DNA from: Euglena gracilis
Taxonomy: Eukaryota; Euglenida; Euglenophyceae; Euglenales
Direction: 5' to 3'
Assembly: GCA_039621445.1 (NCBI GenBank)
Contig: CP154954.1
Span: 4,578,714-4,642,713 of the forward strand
DNA: 64,000 nt
The notes below the pieces were generated by a model, which saw only the letters and a program-made list of their open reading frames with translations, was not told where the DNA came from and did not search any database. Shown piece after piece: positions 11,816-23,735 of this stretch. Each line of letters opens with the position of its first letter. The stretch's first letter is position 1. The translations under genes and the position numbers were made by a program.

Positions 11816-13954
11816 GCACCTCGAACGTTGGATATTGGCCCATATCGGGTTTGTCGAAAACCTTGAATTTATCGGGTCCCGAAAAAATATCGTGAAAGAT
11901 CGGCTTTATTGGGGGGGGGGGTACCTGCCTTTTTGTTGTTTTGGGGCGATTTTGGGACTCTCCCAAACACAAAAATGAGGATACCGGGGCGCAAAATGAT
12001 CATATCGGTTTTATCGACTTTTATCGACGATATCGGGGTGTCAATCTATCCAAAATTTATCGGGATACCCCCAAAAACCAATATCAATATCCATCCTTGC
12101 TGGCCCTGACATCCGACGGAATGGGCCGCCAGCGTCAGAACCTGCAAACCACACCTACGCTCGCATTCCTTTCTTTCCGGGTTTCGGGGAACCTTTTCTG
12201 TGCCAGCAACTCCCTCGACCGACCAGAATCGACACACTTTTCTTTCCCCGCTGTGAGGGGCTGAACAGAAAAAGTTGCTGTTCCTTCGGAAAACGTTGAT
12301 GCTACCCCCAAAAAAACTCAACCCTGCCCCCCCCCCAGACAAAAAGAACCCCAGAAAGCCGACCAAAAAAAATGTCCAAAATAGCCCCCCCCCCCCCCCG
12401 CAAATTGAAGCCCCCCTCTTCCCCGGACAGCGCATAGCGTTGCAAAAAAAAATTGCCAGAAATTAACAGAAAACTCTAATTTCAAGCACACAAAAGATGA
12501 AACTTCTGGTCTCTTGCTACTTTTGAGGCAAAAAAAACATAACAAATCCAATAAGACAAAAGAAGACGAAGGCCCCAGAATAAGGCCCAAATTGTATTTT
12601 TGGGTCTAATAATAGCAAAATCTGGAAGGGTTTTAAATATTTACCTTGATCGATCAGGGTGTCCAAAGCATCGTTTTCTGGGTCCTGTTTAAAAAAGAAT
12701 TCCCTTCGTCACTTAGGGTCAAAAACATACAATTTTTTACCGACCCCCCCCGGGGGGGAGGGGGACCACTCCACTTTTCGAAAAAAACAGTCAGTCACTT
12801 TTTTGGGGGGAAACCAGTCAGTCACTACCCTGGGGGGGGGGGGTCGGCCACTCTGGAATTCAAAGGAAAATGGACCAAAAAACCTGAAAAAAAGGCCAAA
12901 AAAATTTCCGGCGCCTTCGGGTCACTTTAGAGTTTTTGCCGACCCCCCCCCGGGGGGGAGGGGGTCCGGGCCAAAAACCAGTCGGTCACTCTGACAAAAC
13001 CAGTCACCCACCTCCCCGGGGGGGGGGGGGGGGGGGTTGGTCAGTGACTAAGTGATTGACTGGTCAATAAGTTGCAATAAATTGAAACATATTTAATAAA
13101 ACTTCACAAACTCGGGGAAAATGAAGGAAGATATCATCTGAAATGGCTGCTTTGCAAAAATCCGCTTTTCTTGAAACTTCTATTTATTAAGAAGCAGAGT
13201 TCCGCAGCTGAATAAGTTTGGCTTGAACTAAGTTTGGGATAAAATGGGGAGGGTTCTTTGTGTTTCATGTTCTGTGTGTAAATATACATGTACGTTGACA
13301 TTTACATTACATCTACAATCACATTCACATTTTCATGTACATTTTGGACGTGGCAGTCAGTGCACACACACACCACAGTGACAGCTAAACCCACCTCCCA
13401 AATAATACCCCGCCGGGTATTAATTTTTCGCCCGAAGTCCAGGCAGGAGGGGGGGGGGGTACCATTGGGGGGGGGGGGGGGATAGCTCCTCAAATTTTTC
13501 GAAATCTTTCGAAGTCCGAGAGGACCCAAAATAGCACCGAAAACCCCCCTTTGGGGTCATTATTACTTTCACATGAAATTTAACATTTTTGGAGGCCAGA
13601 AGATCCAGAAAAGTTGATATTGTTGCAATTTATCGTCAGAAATGTTGATTTTTATCCACATTTTCAGGGCAAAATCTTGGTCGCCTGCCCGAATAATGGG
13701 GGGGGATTGACTCGGACGGCGAAGTCAGACCCCAAGGGGGGGGGGATTACTTGGGGTGAGGGTTCACCCAGTGTGCTAGATACCAATATTTTAAAAAAAA
13801 TATAGACAACTGGTTGAATTTTTGTCCCATTTTAAATTTTTTAAAATGTAATTGCTTTTATGATGCCAAATAAGCTTGTGAGACAAGCAAACTCTTCCTC
13901 CTTTTGAGGAGGCAAAGGTGTGACGCTCAACGCTCTTGCAATATAAGCCGTGAC
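11816..13954. other. Intronic or intergenic span, G/C-run rich
   Basis: Many G8-G18 and C8-C14 runs and AT-rich stretches, with repeated GACCCCCCCCGGGGGGG blocks near 12743 and 12940. No exon with acceptable splice sites was seen. Confidence 0.4.
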
Positions 13955-14060
13955 CAAGTCGCTGTGCTTTCCATTCCCGCAGAGCCCGGCGATATGCGGC
14001 GTGCCGCTCTCTGTAGAGGGTCTGCACTGTTCCCTCCTTCAGCTCCTGGGCAGGGCGCTG
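13955..14060 (-). CDS. Internal exon 3 of an unknown minus-strand gene
   Basis: A 106-bp minus exon between the acceptor CGATGCCGGTCAG and donor ACTTG|GTCACGG. It gives 35 codons plus one base, reading a charged helical-looking segment with LYRERHAAYRRALREWKA. High Arg/Ala/Glu content suggests an alpha-helix or coiled coil. No family recognised. Other acceptors 3 bp away would change only the first residue. Confidence 0.5.
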
Positions 14061-15007
14061 CTGACCGGCATCGTGCGAGACACATGATGAAAATCCCCTT
14101 TGGAGTCCTGCGGCCAATTCCCATGCGGCCATTCCTATCCAGCTGGGCTGAATTTCGCAAACCCCAGGGAGGGCACGGGTCTCCAACAACCCCCCCCCCC
14201 AGGCACTAACCCCCCCATGGGGGGTTAGTGCCTGCCTGGCGGTGGGCAGCAATTCACCAAATAAAAAACGGGGCCTTTCTAGACTGATGGCACATTTGGC
14301 GCATGAAGAGACTTGGCCTTGGCCCAGTGCTCAACTTTTGGCAATGCGCCCCCTCACTCAGGGGGGAGAGGTGTGGTTTCTGGTGCCTTGCAGTGCCAGC
14401 CCAGGCATGCACCCCCCCCCCCCGTTCGTTGCACTAAGGCTTCTTGTCTCTTTATGGCCGGCGCTAGTTTCGTTTCTGGCCCAGTTTACTGAAAATACAG
14501 TCTGCCAACGGGGGTGGGCCATGCCCCCCAAAAAAACAGCCTGAACTCGACTGCAAAGAAGCAGCAGCCGGGTCATCAGGGACAATCGTCGGACAAACAC
14601 AGGCCTCTTCTTTGGCGCAGGGGGAAATCATTCCACGGCAAAACTTTCCGAAAAGTGTTGAAAAAAATGGTGGACAGTTGCGTTGTGTGGATGTTGCGTT
14701 TGATGAACAAGGACCAGACAGACTAGATGGATTTCAAAATTTTTGAATACATATTCAGGGGCCGAGAGTCGAACAAAACTGGACATCTTTTCTTGGTGGG
14801 GGATTTCCACATTTGCATTCCCCTCGGGTTCGACCCTCCCCTCCCTTTCTGTTCTCCCCGAGGTCGTTGATGCTCAGATCAAAAAAAAATTTCGAACCAC
14901 CATTGGATATGGGTTGAGCCCCCCTTGTGGGGGTTGTGGGGGGAGGGGGTCGACCTTCCCAGCAGGCTTTTCCCGCACAGCCCCAACAAGAGCCTGATCC
15001 GGTGTGT

Positions 15008-15397
15008 GGTACATCCCCCCCCCTTGTCCTTGACATGCCAAAGTACGGGGAAAGTGCGGTTGACATGGGGGTGTGTCATGGACACGGCGTGTCATGGGAA
15101 CCGTACCACAAAACATGCAGCAAAAAAACACCCGGCGCGCAGGATGACGATGAAAGGTCTGGGGGCCCTATCACCAAAGCATCACTCCATTGGAGCGCTC
15201 ATATCTCACTAAATCAACCAACTCAAAAAAAGATGAGTTCAAGCCACGGTTCTGTGCAGAAAATGGCAAACAATCAGCTCCAGAGACGTGAAGTGTGTCA
15301 AAAATACTTTACTCTTTTTAGGTACGGGAAAAGTGCGGTTGACACGGGGGGTGTGTCATGGACAAGGCGTGTCAAGGACAAGGGGGGGGAATGTACC
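15008..15397. mobile_element. 390-bp element with ~31-bp terminal inverted repeats
   Basis: The left end GGTACAT-C9-TTGTCCTTGACATGCC and the right end GGCGTGTCAAGGACAA-G8-AATGTACC are inverted copies with one or two differences. A subterminal motif GTGCGGTTGACAYGG is repeated at about 15055 and 15334. No clear TSD was found. It reads as a non-autonomous TIR element of unknown superfamily. Confidence 0.65.
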
Positions 15398-16109
15398 CCT
15401 TAACTGCAAGGATGGAACCTTAACTGCATACCATTGGAATGCCTTTGTGGGCTTAAGGCTTCGGAGGAACGCAGGGCCACGAGGATAGGGGGCATGATCA
15501 GCCCGCACCCACCACCACCACCACCACCCCCCGGGAGTTTCCAGCATTCCCGTTCCGCCCTGCTGTGGCGGGGTTGGAATGGCTGGCGGGACACTCCGGA
15601 AGCGAATGCGGGTGAAGTGCGGAGGGGCGAAGAAAATGAACTGAAGCAGAGAGTTTGTGTTTGGGATTGGGGTGTGTTTGGGAAGGGGAGGACCAGGGTG
15701 CGGGTCCCAAACGTGACCCCAAAATAGGCTGCAACTGGGAGGTCTCCTGGTGGGTGTCTGCAAAAAAAGTAGGGGAAACCCACGAAATTGATAGGCAGGA
15801 AAAAAGGTAGGCAGAAGAACAGTGCAGTCCAGAATATTGTGAAATTTCTTATTTTTTGGGTTAAACCTGGAGGTTTCGCAACTCTGTCATAATTTTCGGA
15901 GGGTCAGAAAAGTTGAAATTCGGCCTTTATCACAAAAAAGACGTGCAAGTACACATGCGCACACATAAATATACACACGGAGGGCCAGCCAGCAGTTCAA
16001 AGACGTGGACCCAAAACAAAAAAACGAGTTCCTTTTTGCGGAAACGCACAAAGGAACACACAAATCCTCAACTGCCAGATCCGCTGCCCCAAAAAGAACG
16101 CTCCTATGC

Positions 16110-16290
16110 GGATGGGAAACGAGCGGAGGCCCGGGCTGAACAGGACGCGGCTCCGCCGGCCGGCCCGGGCCGGCAGCAGCCCCGCCTGCCGGACCTGCGC
16201 CTCGTACGCCTGCCAGCCCCGGAGCACGGCGGCGATGCGGCGGGTCCGCTCCCGCCAGTGCCGGAGCGCGGGCGACGCCCCCGGTTTGGC
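16110..16290 (-). CDS. GC-rich exon island 2, unknown product
   Basis: The minus frame reads an Arg/Ala-rich helical segment including ALRHWRERTRRIAAVLRGWQ, in the same style as exon 3. Boundaries are unclear. A MITE-like element begins 19 bp upstream (on the minus strand) and may have altered the acceptor. No family recognised. Confidence 0.4.
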
Positions 16291-16308
16291 ACGGAGGGGC
16301 GAGATGGG

Positions 16309-16591
16309 TTTTTTTTTTAGGACCCGGGGAGGCGGATTCGGACCAACGCACCCAACGCCGGGCGGGGGGAGGGGGGGGGGACGGAACCACTTTTGCGGGG
16401 TAAATTTTGAGACCCAAAAAAAAAAAAAAAAAAATTGCGCAAGGCGAATATCCGCGCTTTGCACCGGAAAAAAAAAATAGAAAAACCCCGCCTCTGGCGG
16501 GGTACCTGCTCGGCCGACCTCCCCCCAGGGGGGAGGCAGACCAACCCCCCCCCTGGGTCACCAAAATTAAAACCAAAATTAAAAAACCTCC
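16309..16591. mobile_element. MITE-like element, subfamily B
   Basis: 283 bp, close to the 278-284 bp of the related hAT-type MITEs. It starts with a T10 run and AGGACCCGGGG, and ends with GGGTCACCAAAATTAAAACC and an A/C-rich tail. AGATGGG flanks both sides (16302-16308 and 16592-16598), a likely TSD with the eighth base differing. It contains the inverted GC hairpin also seen at 5837. Confidence 0.45.
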
Positions 16592-17547
16592 AGATGGGAG
16601 CCGCACACCTGGGGTTTCGGCCAGGGGAGAAAATGATCAGCAGAGAAGAAATGAAGGAGGGGATGGCAGAAATGGAGGAGGGGAAGCAGTTCAAATCGCC
16701 CCGGGGAAAGACGTGGGTGGAGCAACGCCTCTGGAAGGCACAATGTTAAAGGGGTTGGCTTCATTCCAGACCCGAAACCGAACCCCTCATGGGTGTCTAC
16801 ATGTTTTAATACGTTTAATTAATTGAATTTAACTTAATAATATATTTATTATAAATTATAATGAATAATTATTTCTAATTTAGTAAATATTTAATGATAT
16901 CAATTTAATTTTACCCCATTTAACACGTTGACAGGATGAAATAGGAGAAAGGCGGGGTAGAGAATGGGAAAAATTTGGGGACGGTTTTGTGTGGATCAAA
17001 AAATACTGATAAAAAATGCTGGCAACAAAATGACGGTCCATAATAGGGAGCTTCAAATTGGGGTGGGCTGCATTGAATGCACAGCAAGTCGACACAATGA
17101 GCAATGTTTCGTTATGGAAACAAAAAAAGAAACAAGTGTAAAAGCAGACCAGAACAGGAAAGATACCCAAGACCCATGATGTGTCCACCATCTGGGTCCC
17201 ACCCTCACCTGGGCGAATGCCTTGTGGTGAGTCGATTGGAAAGCCCGTAGATTCAGAATGTCTGTTGATGAATATAATGGTTCCATTCTGCCTGGTGGGA
17301 GGGATGAACTCCTGGGTTTGTGCCCCGTATCAGGTGAAAAAGGGCAGTAACGAGTCTGTAACATGCCTCAATTCAGGAAGGGAGGCATTTTGGGAAATCA
17401 TCATCGAGCGGTAGGGGTCTCAATGCAATAATATCCTGTGGAAGGTTTGGTGAAGCGGAGCTGTCCCGAATCTCATCCCCCAGGTCCGCATTTTTAAGAA
17501 TAAAATTAAAAAAAATAAACACAGCAGGCGGCCGCACAAACATTCAC

Positions 17548-17733
17548 GCGGAATGTCGGAAAGGGGGCCTCGGGCAAATGCCGGCGCAGCACGGCGAGAG
17601 CCCGGCTGTGGTGTCGAGCCCGCAAGACCAGCAAGAACGCTCGGTCCCCGGCGGCCAGCAGCAGGAGCTCCGCGACGACGTCCGCGGCCGCGTCGATCCC
17701 CTTCTCCGGGAGCGCTGCCAGGGAACCGACACA
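17548..17733 (-). CDS. Internal exon 1 of an unknown minus-strand gene
   Basis: The best-supported member of the GC-island series. It has 186 bp, exactly 62 codons, between acceptor GGACACTTCCAG and donor CCGC|GTGAATG on the minus strand. It reads a Leu/Ala-rich helical segment with DVVAELLLLAAGDRAFLLVL and a following basic stretch. No known domain is recognised. As the most 5' island on this strand it may lie near the N-terminal part of the protein. Confidence 0.55.
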
Positions 17734-18146
17734 CTGGAAGTGTCCGTTGCAACCCAGCGTCGCGTGGCAGTCCACAGGGAAGCAAAGAAGCTTGGCGGTG
17801 TGGGCTCACTGGGACAAAGCTGCTGGTGGGGGGCCAGGTCGTCGATCAGTGACCCCGGGAGAGGGGGGAGGGTCCAGGCTGGAAAAATTGGGCTGGCTAC
17901 AAAAAGGGTGCCCAACCTGGTGCCCAACCTACACTCTTGTTGTTTTTGGGGCCTGACAACGCACACAAAAAAATTTATTCAAAAAGCAAAAAATTTTCGT
18001 TGTTGTTGTTGTTGTTGTTGTTCATGTATTTGGGTAACAGCCATACCCGGTGGCCTCCCCGCACCACCGGGATGGCGCCGGTCCGTCCGGAGCCCCCCTG
18101 TCCTGTGAGCCCCCCTGTTGTTGTTCATGTATGTACTTATGTAAGT

Positions 18147-19037
18147 GATGTATGTATGTATGTATGTATGTATGTATGTATGTATGTATGTATGTATGTA
18201 TGTATGTATGTATGTATGTATGTATGTATGTATGTATGTATGTATGTATGTATGTATGTATGTATGTATGTATGTATGTATGTATGTATGTATGTATGTA
18301 TGTATGTATGTATGTATGTATGTATGTATGTATGTATGTATGTATGTATGTATGTATGTATGTATGTATGTATGTATGTATGTATGTATGTATGTATGTA
18401 TGTATGTATGTATGTATGTATGTATGTATGTATGTATGTATGTATGTATGTATGTATGTATGTATGTATGTATGTATGTATGTATGTATGTATGTATGTA
18501 TGTATGTATGTATGTATGTATGTATGTATGTATGTATGTATGTATGTATGTATGTATGTATGTATGTATGTATGTATGTATGTATGTATGTATGTATGTA
18601 TGTATGTATGTATGTCTGTATGTATGTATGTGTACGTATGTATGTATGTATGTATGTATGTATGTATGTATGTATTTATGTATGTATGTATGTATGTATG
18701 TATGTATGTATTTATGTATGTATGTATGTATGTATGTATGTATGTATGTATGTATGTATGTATGTATGTATGTATGTATGTATGTATGTATGTATGTATG
18801 TATGTATGTATGTATGTATGTATGTATGTATGTATGTATGTATGTATGTATGTATGTATGTATGTATGTATGTATGTATGTATGTATGTATGTATGTATG
18901 TATGTATGTATGTATGTATGTATGTATGTATGTATGTATGCTGTATGTATGTATGTATGTATGTATGTATGTATGTATGTATGTATGTATGTATGTATGT
19001 ATGTATGTATGTATGTATGTATGTATGTATGTATGTA
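18147..19037. repeat. (ATGT)n tetranucleotide array, ~890 bp
   Basis: About 222 units, nearly perfect, with isolated changes near 18614, 18632, 18675, 18711 and 18940. A (TTG)n run at 18000-18022 precedes it, and the segment GTTGTTGTTCATGTAT occurs both at the end of that run and at 18116-18131. All long frames here are artefacts of the 4-bp repeat read through a 12-bp, four-codon cycle. Confidence 0.99.
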
Positions 19038-19655
19038 CAAGTCGGCGCTAGCTTTGCTACGCGCGTGAGCTTCGCCCACCCCCCCCCCCTCCCCCAAAGG
19101 GTGGTGAGCCACATCCTCACAATGCGGTCGCAATTTTCCCATCAATCTCCTTTTCAGGCCGAAGCCAAAAGCCTTTCGAATTATGGATTTGTTTATGGTC
19201 AATTGCGATCATTTTGGCCCTGCGGCACAATAAATCTCGGCCAGTGAGCACCCTCTTGAATCGGGTTGATGGGCCGTTTACCCATTGATTGAAACCCACT
19301 CTCCACTCCCCACCCCCAAGCATGTTTCAAGCATCCCACCGAAAATGTTACCAAATTTGGACAATATCCTTAAAAAATTCCCAACTAAAATACAAACCAT
19401 GATGCACCCCATCCCTCTTAGGTGAGAATATTGGCACGACCGCACATGCCTTGCCTTGGTTCCCATCCTATCCCCAAACACAAAGCAATGTGATGAAATG
19501 CAATGCAGTGATCATGGGTTAGCATCGTTGAACCAGACCGGACAACCGGACCCCCGGGTCTCCACCAGTGGTTGGGGGGTCCCAGGGGCTTCAATTTTGC
19601 CTGGGGGGTGTTTCCTTTAATTCCCCACGGGTTTCGAGATATTTTAGTCCTGCTA

Positions 19656-19690
19656 GGGGTTTACACGTCCGAGAAGGACGTGTAAACCCC
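19656..19690. repeat. Perfect 15-bp stem hairpin
   Basis: GGGGTTTACACGTCC, loop GAGAA, GGACGTGTAAACCCC. The surrounding 19720-20040 carries a direct repeat of GGTTTGGTTGGTCGGCC followed by a G run. No gene seen. Confidence 0.8.
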
Positions 19691-20088
19691 CCTCCCACTT
19701 GTAAACCCCCCGGGGTTTTATGGATCCGGTTTGGTTGGTCGGCCGAAGGGGGGGGGGGGTTTATAGGTGGGGGGGGAGGTTATAGGTCCCGGAATTGTTG
19801 GTGAAAACCTGAACCCCCAAAATGACCCCAAAACCCCCCTAAATTGACAATTTTCGTCAACTTTGGGCAAAAATGGCACTTTTGATGATGTTCGGTCTCA
19901 AAAAAAATTCCAAAAAGTTTCTTTGGTGGTTTGTTGGCCAAAAGAATCGTCCCGGCGGCTTTCGTTTTTCTTCCCCAGGGGGGGGGTTATAAGTCCCGGT
20001 TTGGTTGGTCGGCCTGAAGGGGGGGGGGGATATAAGTAGGGGGGTTATCGCTGAGCTCTTATCTCTTTTGAGTAAGAGCAAAGGCAGG

Positions 20089-20562
20089 GGGGGGGGGAAT
20101 TGATATCGGAGGCCTTCGGAAAAATTGCGGAAAAATTGCGGAAAAATTGCGGAAATTGCGGAAAAATTGCGGAAAAATTGATATCGGGTATACACATTTC
20201 TGCTTGGGGGGGACTTACAAAATTTTCAATTGTGAGGTTCAGAACACCGCAACACCCACGTCGATGCAGGCGAGCACAAATCAACACGCTTGATGTTCTT
20301 TGCACAGGTGGGACGCACCCAATCCTGTGACCAGTGGTGCACCTGTGAGAAAAATTGGTAAACTGGGGGGGGGGACAACAAAACACAATAGCACACCTGT
20401 TGATCCATTTGAAGAATGGCTTGAACTCATTGCATCTTCCCTTCGGTGGTGGGGAAAAAAATTCTTCAAAAAAATGGTGAAAAATTGTGGAAAAATTGCG
20501 GAAATTGCGGAAAAATTGCGGAAAATTGCGGAAAAATTGCGGATATCAATTCCCCCCCCCCT
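20089..20562. mobile_element. Inverted-repeat element with AAAAATTGCGG tandem blocks
   Basis: The left end (G run, AATTGATATC) and right end (GATATCAATT, C run) are inverted. Just inside each end are 11-12 bp tandem repeats of GGAAAAATTGC (20112-20180 and 20483-20545). The interior has no convincing ORF. Class unknown. Confidence 0.5.
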
Positions 20563-20685
20563 GGCGAAGGTTACAGCCCCCCCCCTTTTGACTCTGCCAT
20601 TTCGGGCCCAAAAATCAATATTTTCAAAATGTCTCAAAAATGATGCAAAATCAAAGGAAATGACCTAAATTGAAGTCCTTGGAAC

Positions 20686-20969
20686 CAGGGGTTTTTTTAA
20701 GACCGGGGGGGAGGGAGGGGGGGGTCCCCCCCCACCCACCCCCCCCCCTGGGGGGGGCCCCCCCGGGGGGGGGAGGGGGTCCCGAGGGACCCACAAAAAA
20801 TGGCCGAAAAATCGCGAAAAGTGCTAAAAATAGAATTTTTTCGGCGCCTGCGGCGCCGAAAAGTATATCCCACCCCCTCCGGGGGGGACCCCCCCGGGGG
20901 GGGGAGGGGGTCCGGCGGACCCACCCACCCTACCCCCCCCCCGGGGGGCCAAACTTAAAAAAATCCCTG
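20686..20969. mobile_element. hAT-type MITE, copy 1, TSD CTTGGAAC
   Basis: Starts CAGGGGTTTTTTTAAGACC and ends AAACTTAAAAAAATCCCTG, so the terminal ~17 bp are inverted. Exact 8-bp duplications CTTGGAAC flank it (20678-20685 and 20970-20977). An 8-bp TSD and CAGGG termini are hallmarks of hAT elements. The 284 bp carry no coding capacity. A palindromic GGCGCC-rich centre is flanked by long G and C runs. It matches the element at 24653 along its length. Confidence 0.9.
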
Positions 20970-21059
20970 CTTGGAACGCCCTATCTACCGGTATTCTGGT
21001 TTCCACACAGCTCACCGCCTAGCCCGAGACACGGCCGTTTTTCGGCCATTTTAGGCTAT

Positions 21060-21600
21060 TTTGTACACTTTTTCCACTGTCCTTTTGGGCCAAAAAAAAA
21101 GTCGAAAAAAACGAGGAAAAAATTGAAAAAAAATTTTGCCCTGAAGAATAATTTTAGGCCTCCCGGACCCCCAAAAAAACCGACTTGGGGTCAAAACCGG
21201 GTCAAAAAAAGTCGAAAAATCGAGGAAAAAATTGCCCGAAACAATATTTTTAGGCCTCCCGGACCCGGAAAAGCTGTGAGCCGAAAATGAGCGATTTTTC
21301 GACGCCCCAGTGGCCTGTTTTGGGCCCGAAACCATCGACTTGGGGTCAAAAACGGGTCGAAAAGGTCGAACAAAATTCATTAAAACAGATATGGGGTGTA
21401 TGGGGGGTTAACATTTCATGTAACGGATATGGGGTGTATGGGGGGTTAACATTTCATGACACCGTAAAAGCACTGGAAATCACCGTAAAATTGCAAGAGT
21501 ATAATTTGCAAATTCTGTATTACGCGAAATTTGCAATGCTAGTCCTTTCCATCACATGCATGTCCCATTAAGAGCTCAGCACTATTCAAAACCTGGTTAA
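21060..21600 (+). repeat. Dispersed repeat, copy 1 (inverted copy near 34.4-34.8 kb)
   Basis: Contains AGGCCTCCCGGACCC twice, GAAAATGAGCGATTTTTCGA, and near the end TTAAGAGCTCAGCACTATTC. Corresponding segments occur in reverse complement at 34433-34800. Inside it, 21390-21460 and 21615-21650 hold three copies of GTATGGGGGGTTAACAT. Nature unknown; probably an old transposable element. Confidence 0.6.
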
Positions 21601-21761
21601 GATTTCATATAACGATATAGCGGGTATGGGTGTATGGGGGGTTAACATCAAATATGATTCAAAAAAAACCTCGCTTTCCACAAGCCAAATTAGGACTAGT
21701 TGCAGTGCAGCCCCCCACCACCTTTAAGCAAAGGCCTGGTTCCAATCCTAATTAAAAAAAA

Positions 21762-22133
21762 ATGGTAAAGAGTTCATCAAGCAAGTCAAAAAAGGAAAAC
21801 AAAAATAATGACTGGAAACGGGGGAATGCCCCAATTTGCTTCTTTGGAGAACCAAAATCAGAACAAGCATTTGTGTGTTTTGAAAAAATCTCTTTCAATG
21901 GAAGGGGGAAACCAAGCAAAAAAGAAACGACGTGGGTCTCTGGTCAAGGAGGTTCGCAAGCGGTGAGCGGCTGCGAAATCAGCAAAAGTCTTGACAACTT
22001 CCACCTCGTGGTGAGCCTTGCGGCCAAAATCACCGAAGAGGGTGAGTTGACGGACGGGTTGAGGGAGCAGAACTCAATTTCAATAATGTGTTCCAGCTCA
22101 GGAGACAGAATGGGTTGGGAGGTCGTTATTTGA
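21762..22133 (+). CDS. Undecided coding island
   Basis: The plus frame 21900-22040 ends at a strong donor-like GAGG|GTGAGT. The minus strand over the same bases is also open with a natural composition ([19 protein letters not shown]). I cannot choose between the strands. Confidence 0.2.
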   Translation: MVKSSSSKSKKENKNNDWKRGNAPICFFGEPKSEQAFVCFEKISFNGRGKPSKKETTWVSGQGGSQAVSGCEISKSLDNFHLVVSLAAKITEEGELTDGLREQNSISIMCSSSGDRMGWEVVI

Positions 22134-22270
22134 GAGACAGAGAGAGAGAGAGCATGTTTTACATTTTAATTTTATCTTTTTTTACTTTTACTTTCAATTT
22201 TATTTTCCGCTTTGAGCGGAATGAGAGAGAGCATATTTTACAACATACGCATAGAGAGATGGATGGGTGT

Positions 22271-22456
22271 ATGGATGGATGGATGGATGGATGGATGGAT
22301 GGATGGATGGATGGATGGATGGATGGATGGATGGATGGATGGATGGATGGATGGATGGATGGATGGATGGATGGATGGATGGATGGATGGATGGATGGAT
22401 GGATGGATGGATGGATGGATGGATGGATGGATGGATGGATGGATGGATGGATGGAT
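22271..22456. repeat. (GGAT)n tetranucleotide array
   Basis: About 46 units of GGAT. Open frames (Met-Asp-Gly-Trp or Ile-His-Pro-Ser runs) are artefacts. Confidence 0.99.
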
Positions 22457-23559
22457 GAAAAGTGCATGGCACCATGCTATCAGTGTGTGTTCAGGTACGC
22501 AAAATAAGCTTACTGGGGTCGTGGCGGGAAGAAAGCCTCCAGAGCTTTTTTCCAGAGTGCAGAGACTCATCACATTCATAACTCTGTGCAATGCATATAG
22601 TTTGCACAACAGTAGGCAATACACAAGAAACGTCGCCAAAGAGCATGCATTCGATTGCCCCACAGCCTGGGGCAATTGACCAAAGGAGGGGATTGTTCAT
22701 ACAAAGAAGCCTCAGCCCCTGGTGGGAGGCATAGAGGGCATCCCACGATGGCGAGGACGGGCCATGTGCCAGACGGAACACCATGGCAGGGCACGGTCAG
22801 ACAGAGGCCATCCTTCTGGAGAGAATGGCAGAGATGCACTCTTCAAACAGCATATGCAATTTGGTTCGATTGAGGACAGGCTGCTTTTTAAGACCCCTGG
22901 GGGGAGGGAGAATTTTGTGGCTTTTAAGGCCGTGCAAGGGCATTTCCCAAAAAATTTCCTCTGCTTCCCTCCTAAATCCATACCGGGGACTCTGGCCCAG
23001 ACATGGATAGATGGATAGGTGTAGAGGGATCCGACGCCAGACCCCCAGTCTTCTGAGTTGAAAAAAAAATCAGGATCCTTGTTTGGCATTTCTTGCTTTC
23101 AGAATTTTTCGGTTGTTCTGGAAGACTTTTCTGCCCTCTTTGGAAATAAGATTTTTCCAACCCATCTCTTTCTTTGCATTTGTACCTGCTACTCGCCGAA
23201 GACACCAATCTGGTCACGTTGTTTGTGTTTGAAGGCCGATTTCTCAATAGCAAGACGAAGCCAACCAGAGGCCAACAAGAGCCTCTCCCTGAAACCCAAT
23301 CAAAATGCCACTGAAATGACACAGATCCGGGGGAAACAGATCACAGGCAAACAAACCAGTCTGTTGCGCCTGCCCCTGCGGGACGGTGAAAACCAGGGTG
23401 AAGAAGTTGCATGGCTCGGGATCCCCCCCCCTCTGTCACATTCCTTTCTCGAGGGCCTTAGGATTTGGCATCAGCCTTGGGACTGGGTTTGAAAGGGGAT
23501 AAAGTTTAGTCCTAAATTACTGTCATAGGGATAAAAAAAATTAATATCTGGGAAAATAT

Positions 23560-23735
23560 GACCCTTTCTCTGGTTTGAGTGATCCCATCTCTGAAGCAGT
23601 CACAAGCAAGAGTTTGAAATTGTTGAGCAAATGCACCAGATGAGAAAAGATCCGTCCAATTGACTTGGCACCCTCTGGAACAACATACATCTTTCGGAAA
23701 AGCAGAAGTGGTCCCATTTTGCAAACTCCCCTCAC
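23560..23735 (-). CDS. Candidate exon, unknown product
   Basis: The minus frame reads a balanced segment including VPEGAKSIGRIFSHLVHLLN. A second minus frame is also open. A weak donor (AAAGG|GTCATA) lies at its 3' end. No family recognised. It shares the minus orientation of the exons at 24.5-30.1 kb. Confidence 0.3.

Noticed and set aside
17937-19247. ORFs up to 436 residues of MYVC or YIHT repeats
   Set aside because: Pure products of an (ATGT)n array; open on both strands in several frames.
22258-22460. CRISPR-like regular repeat
   Set aside because: A simple 4-bp repeat with no spacers.
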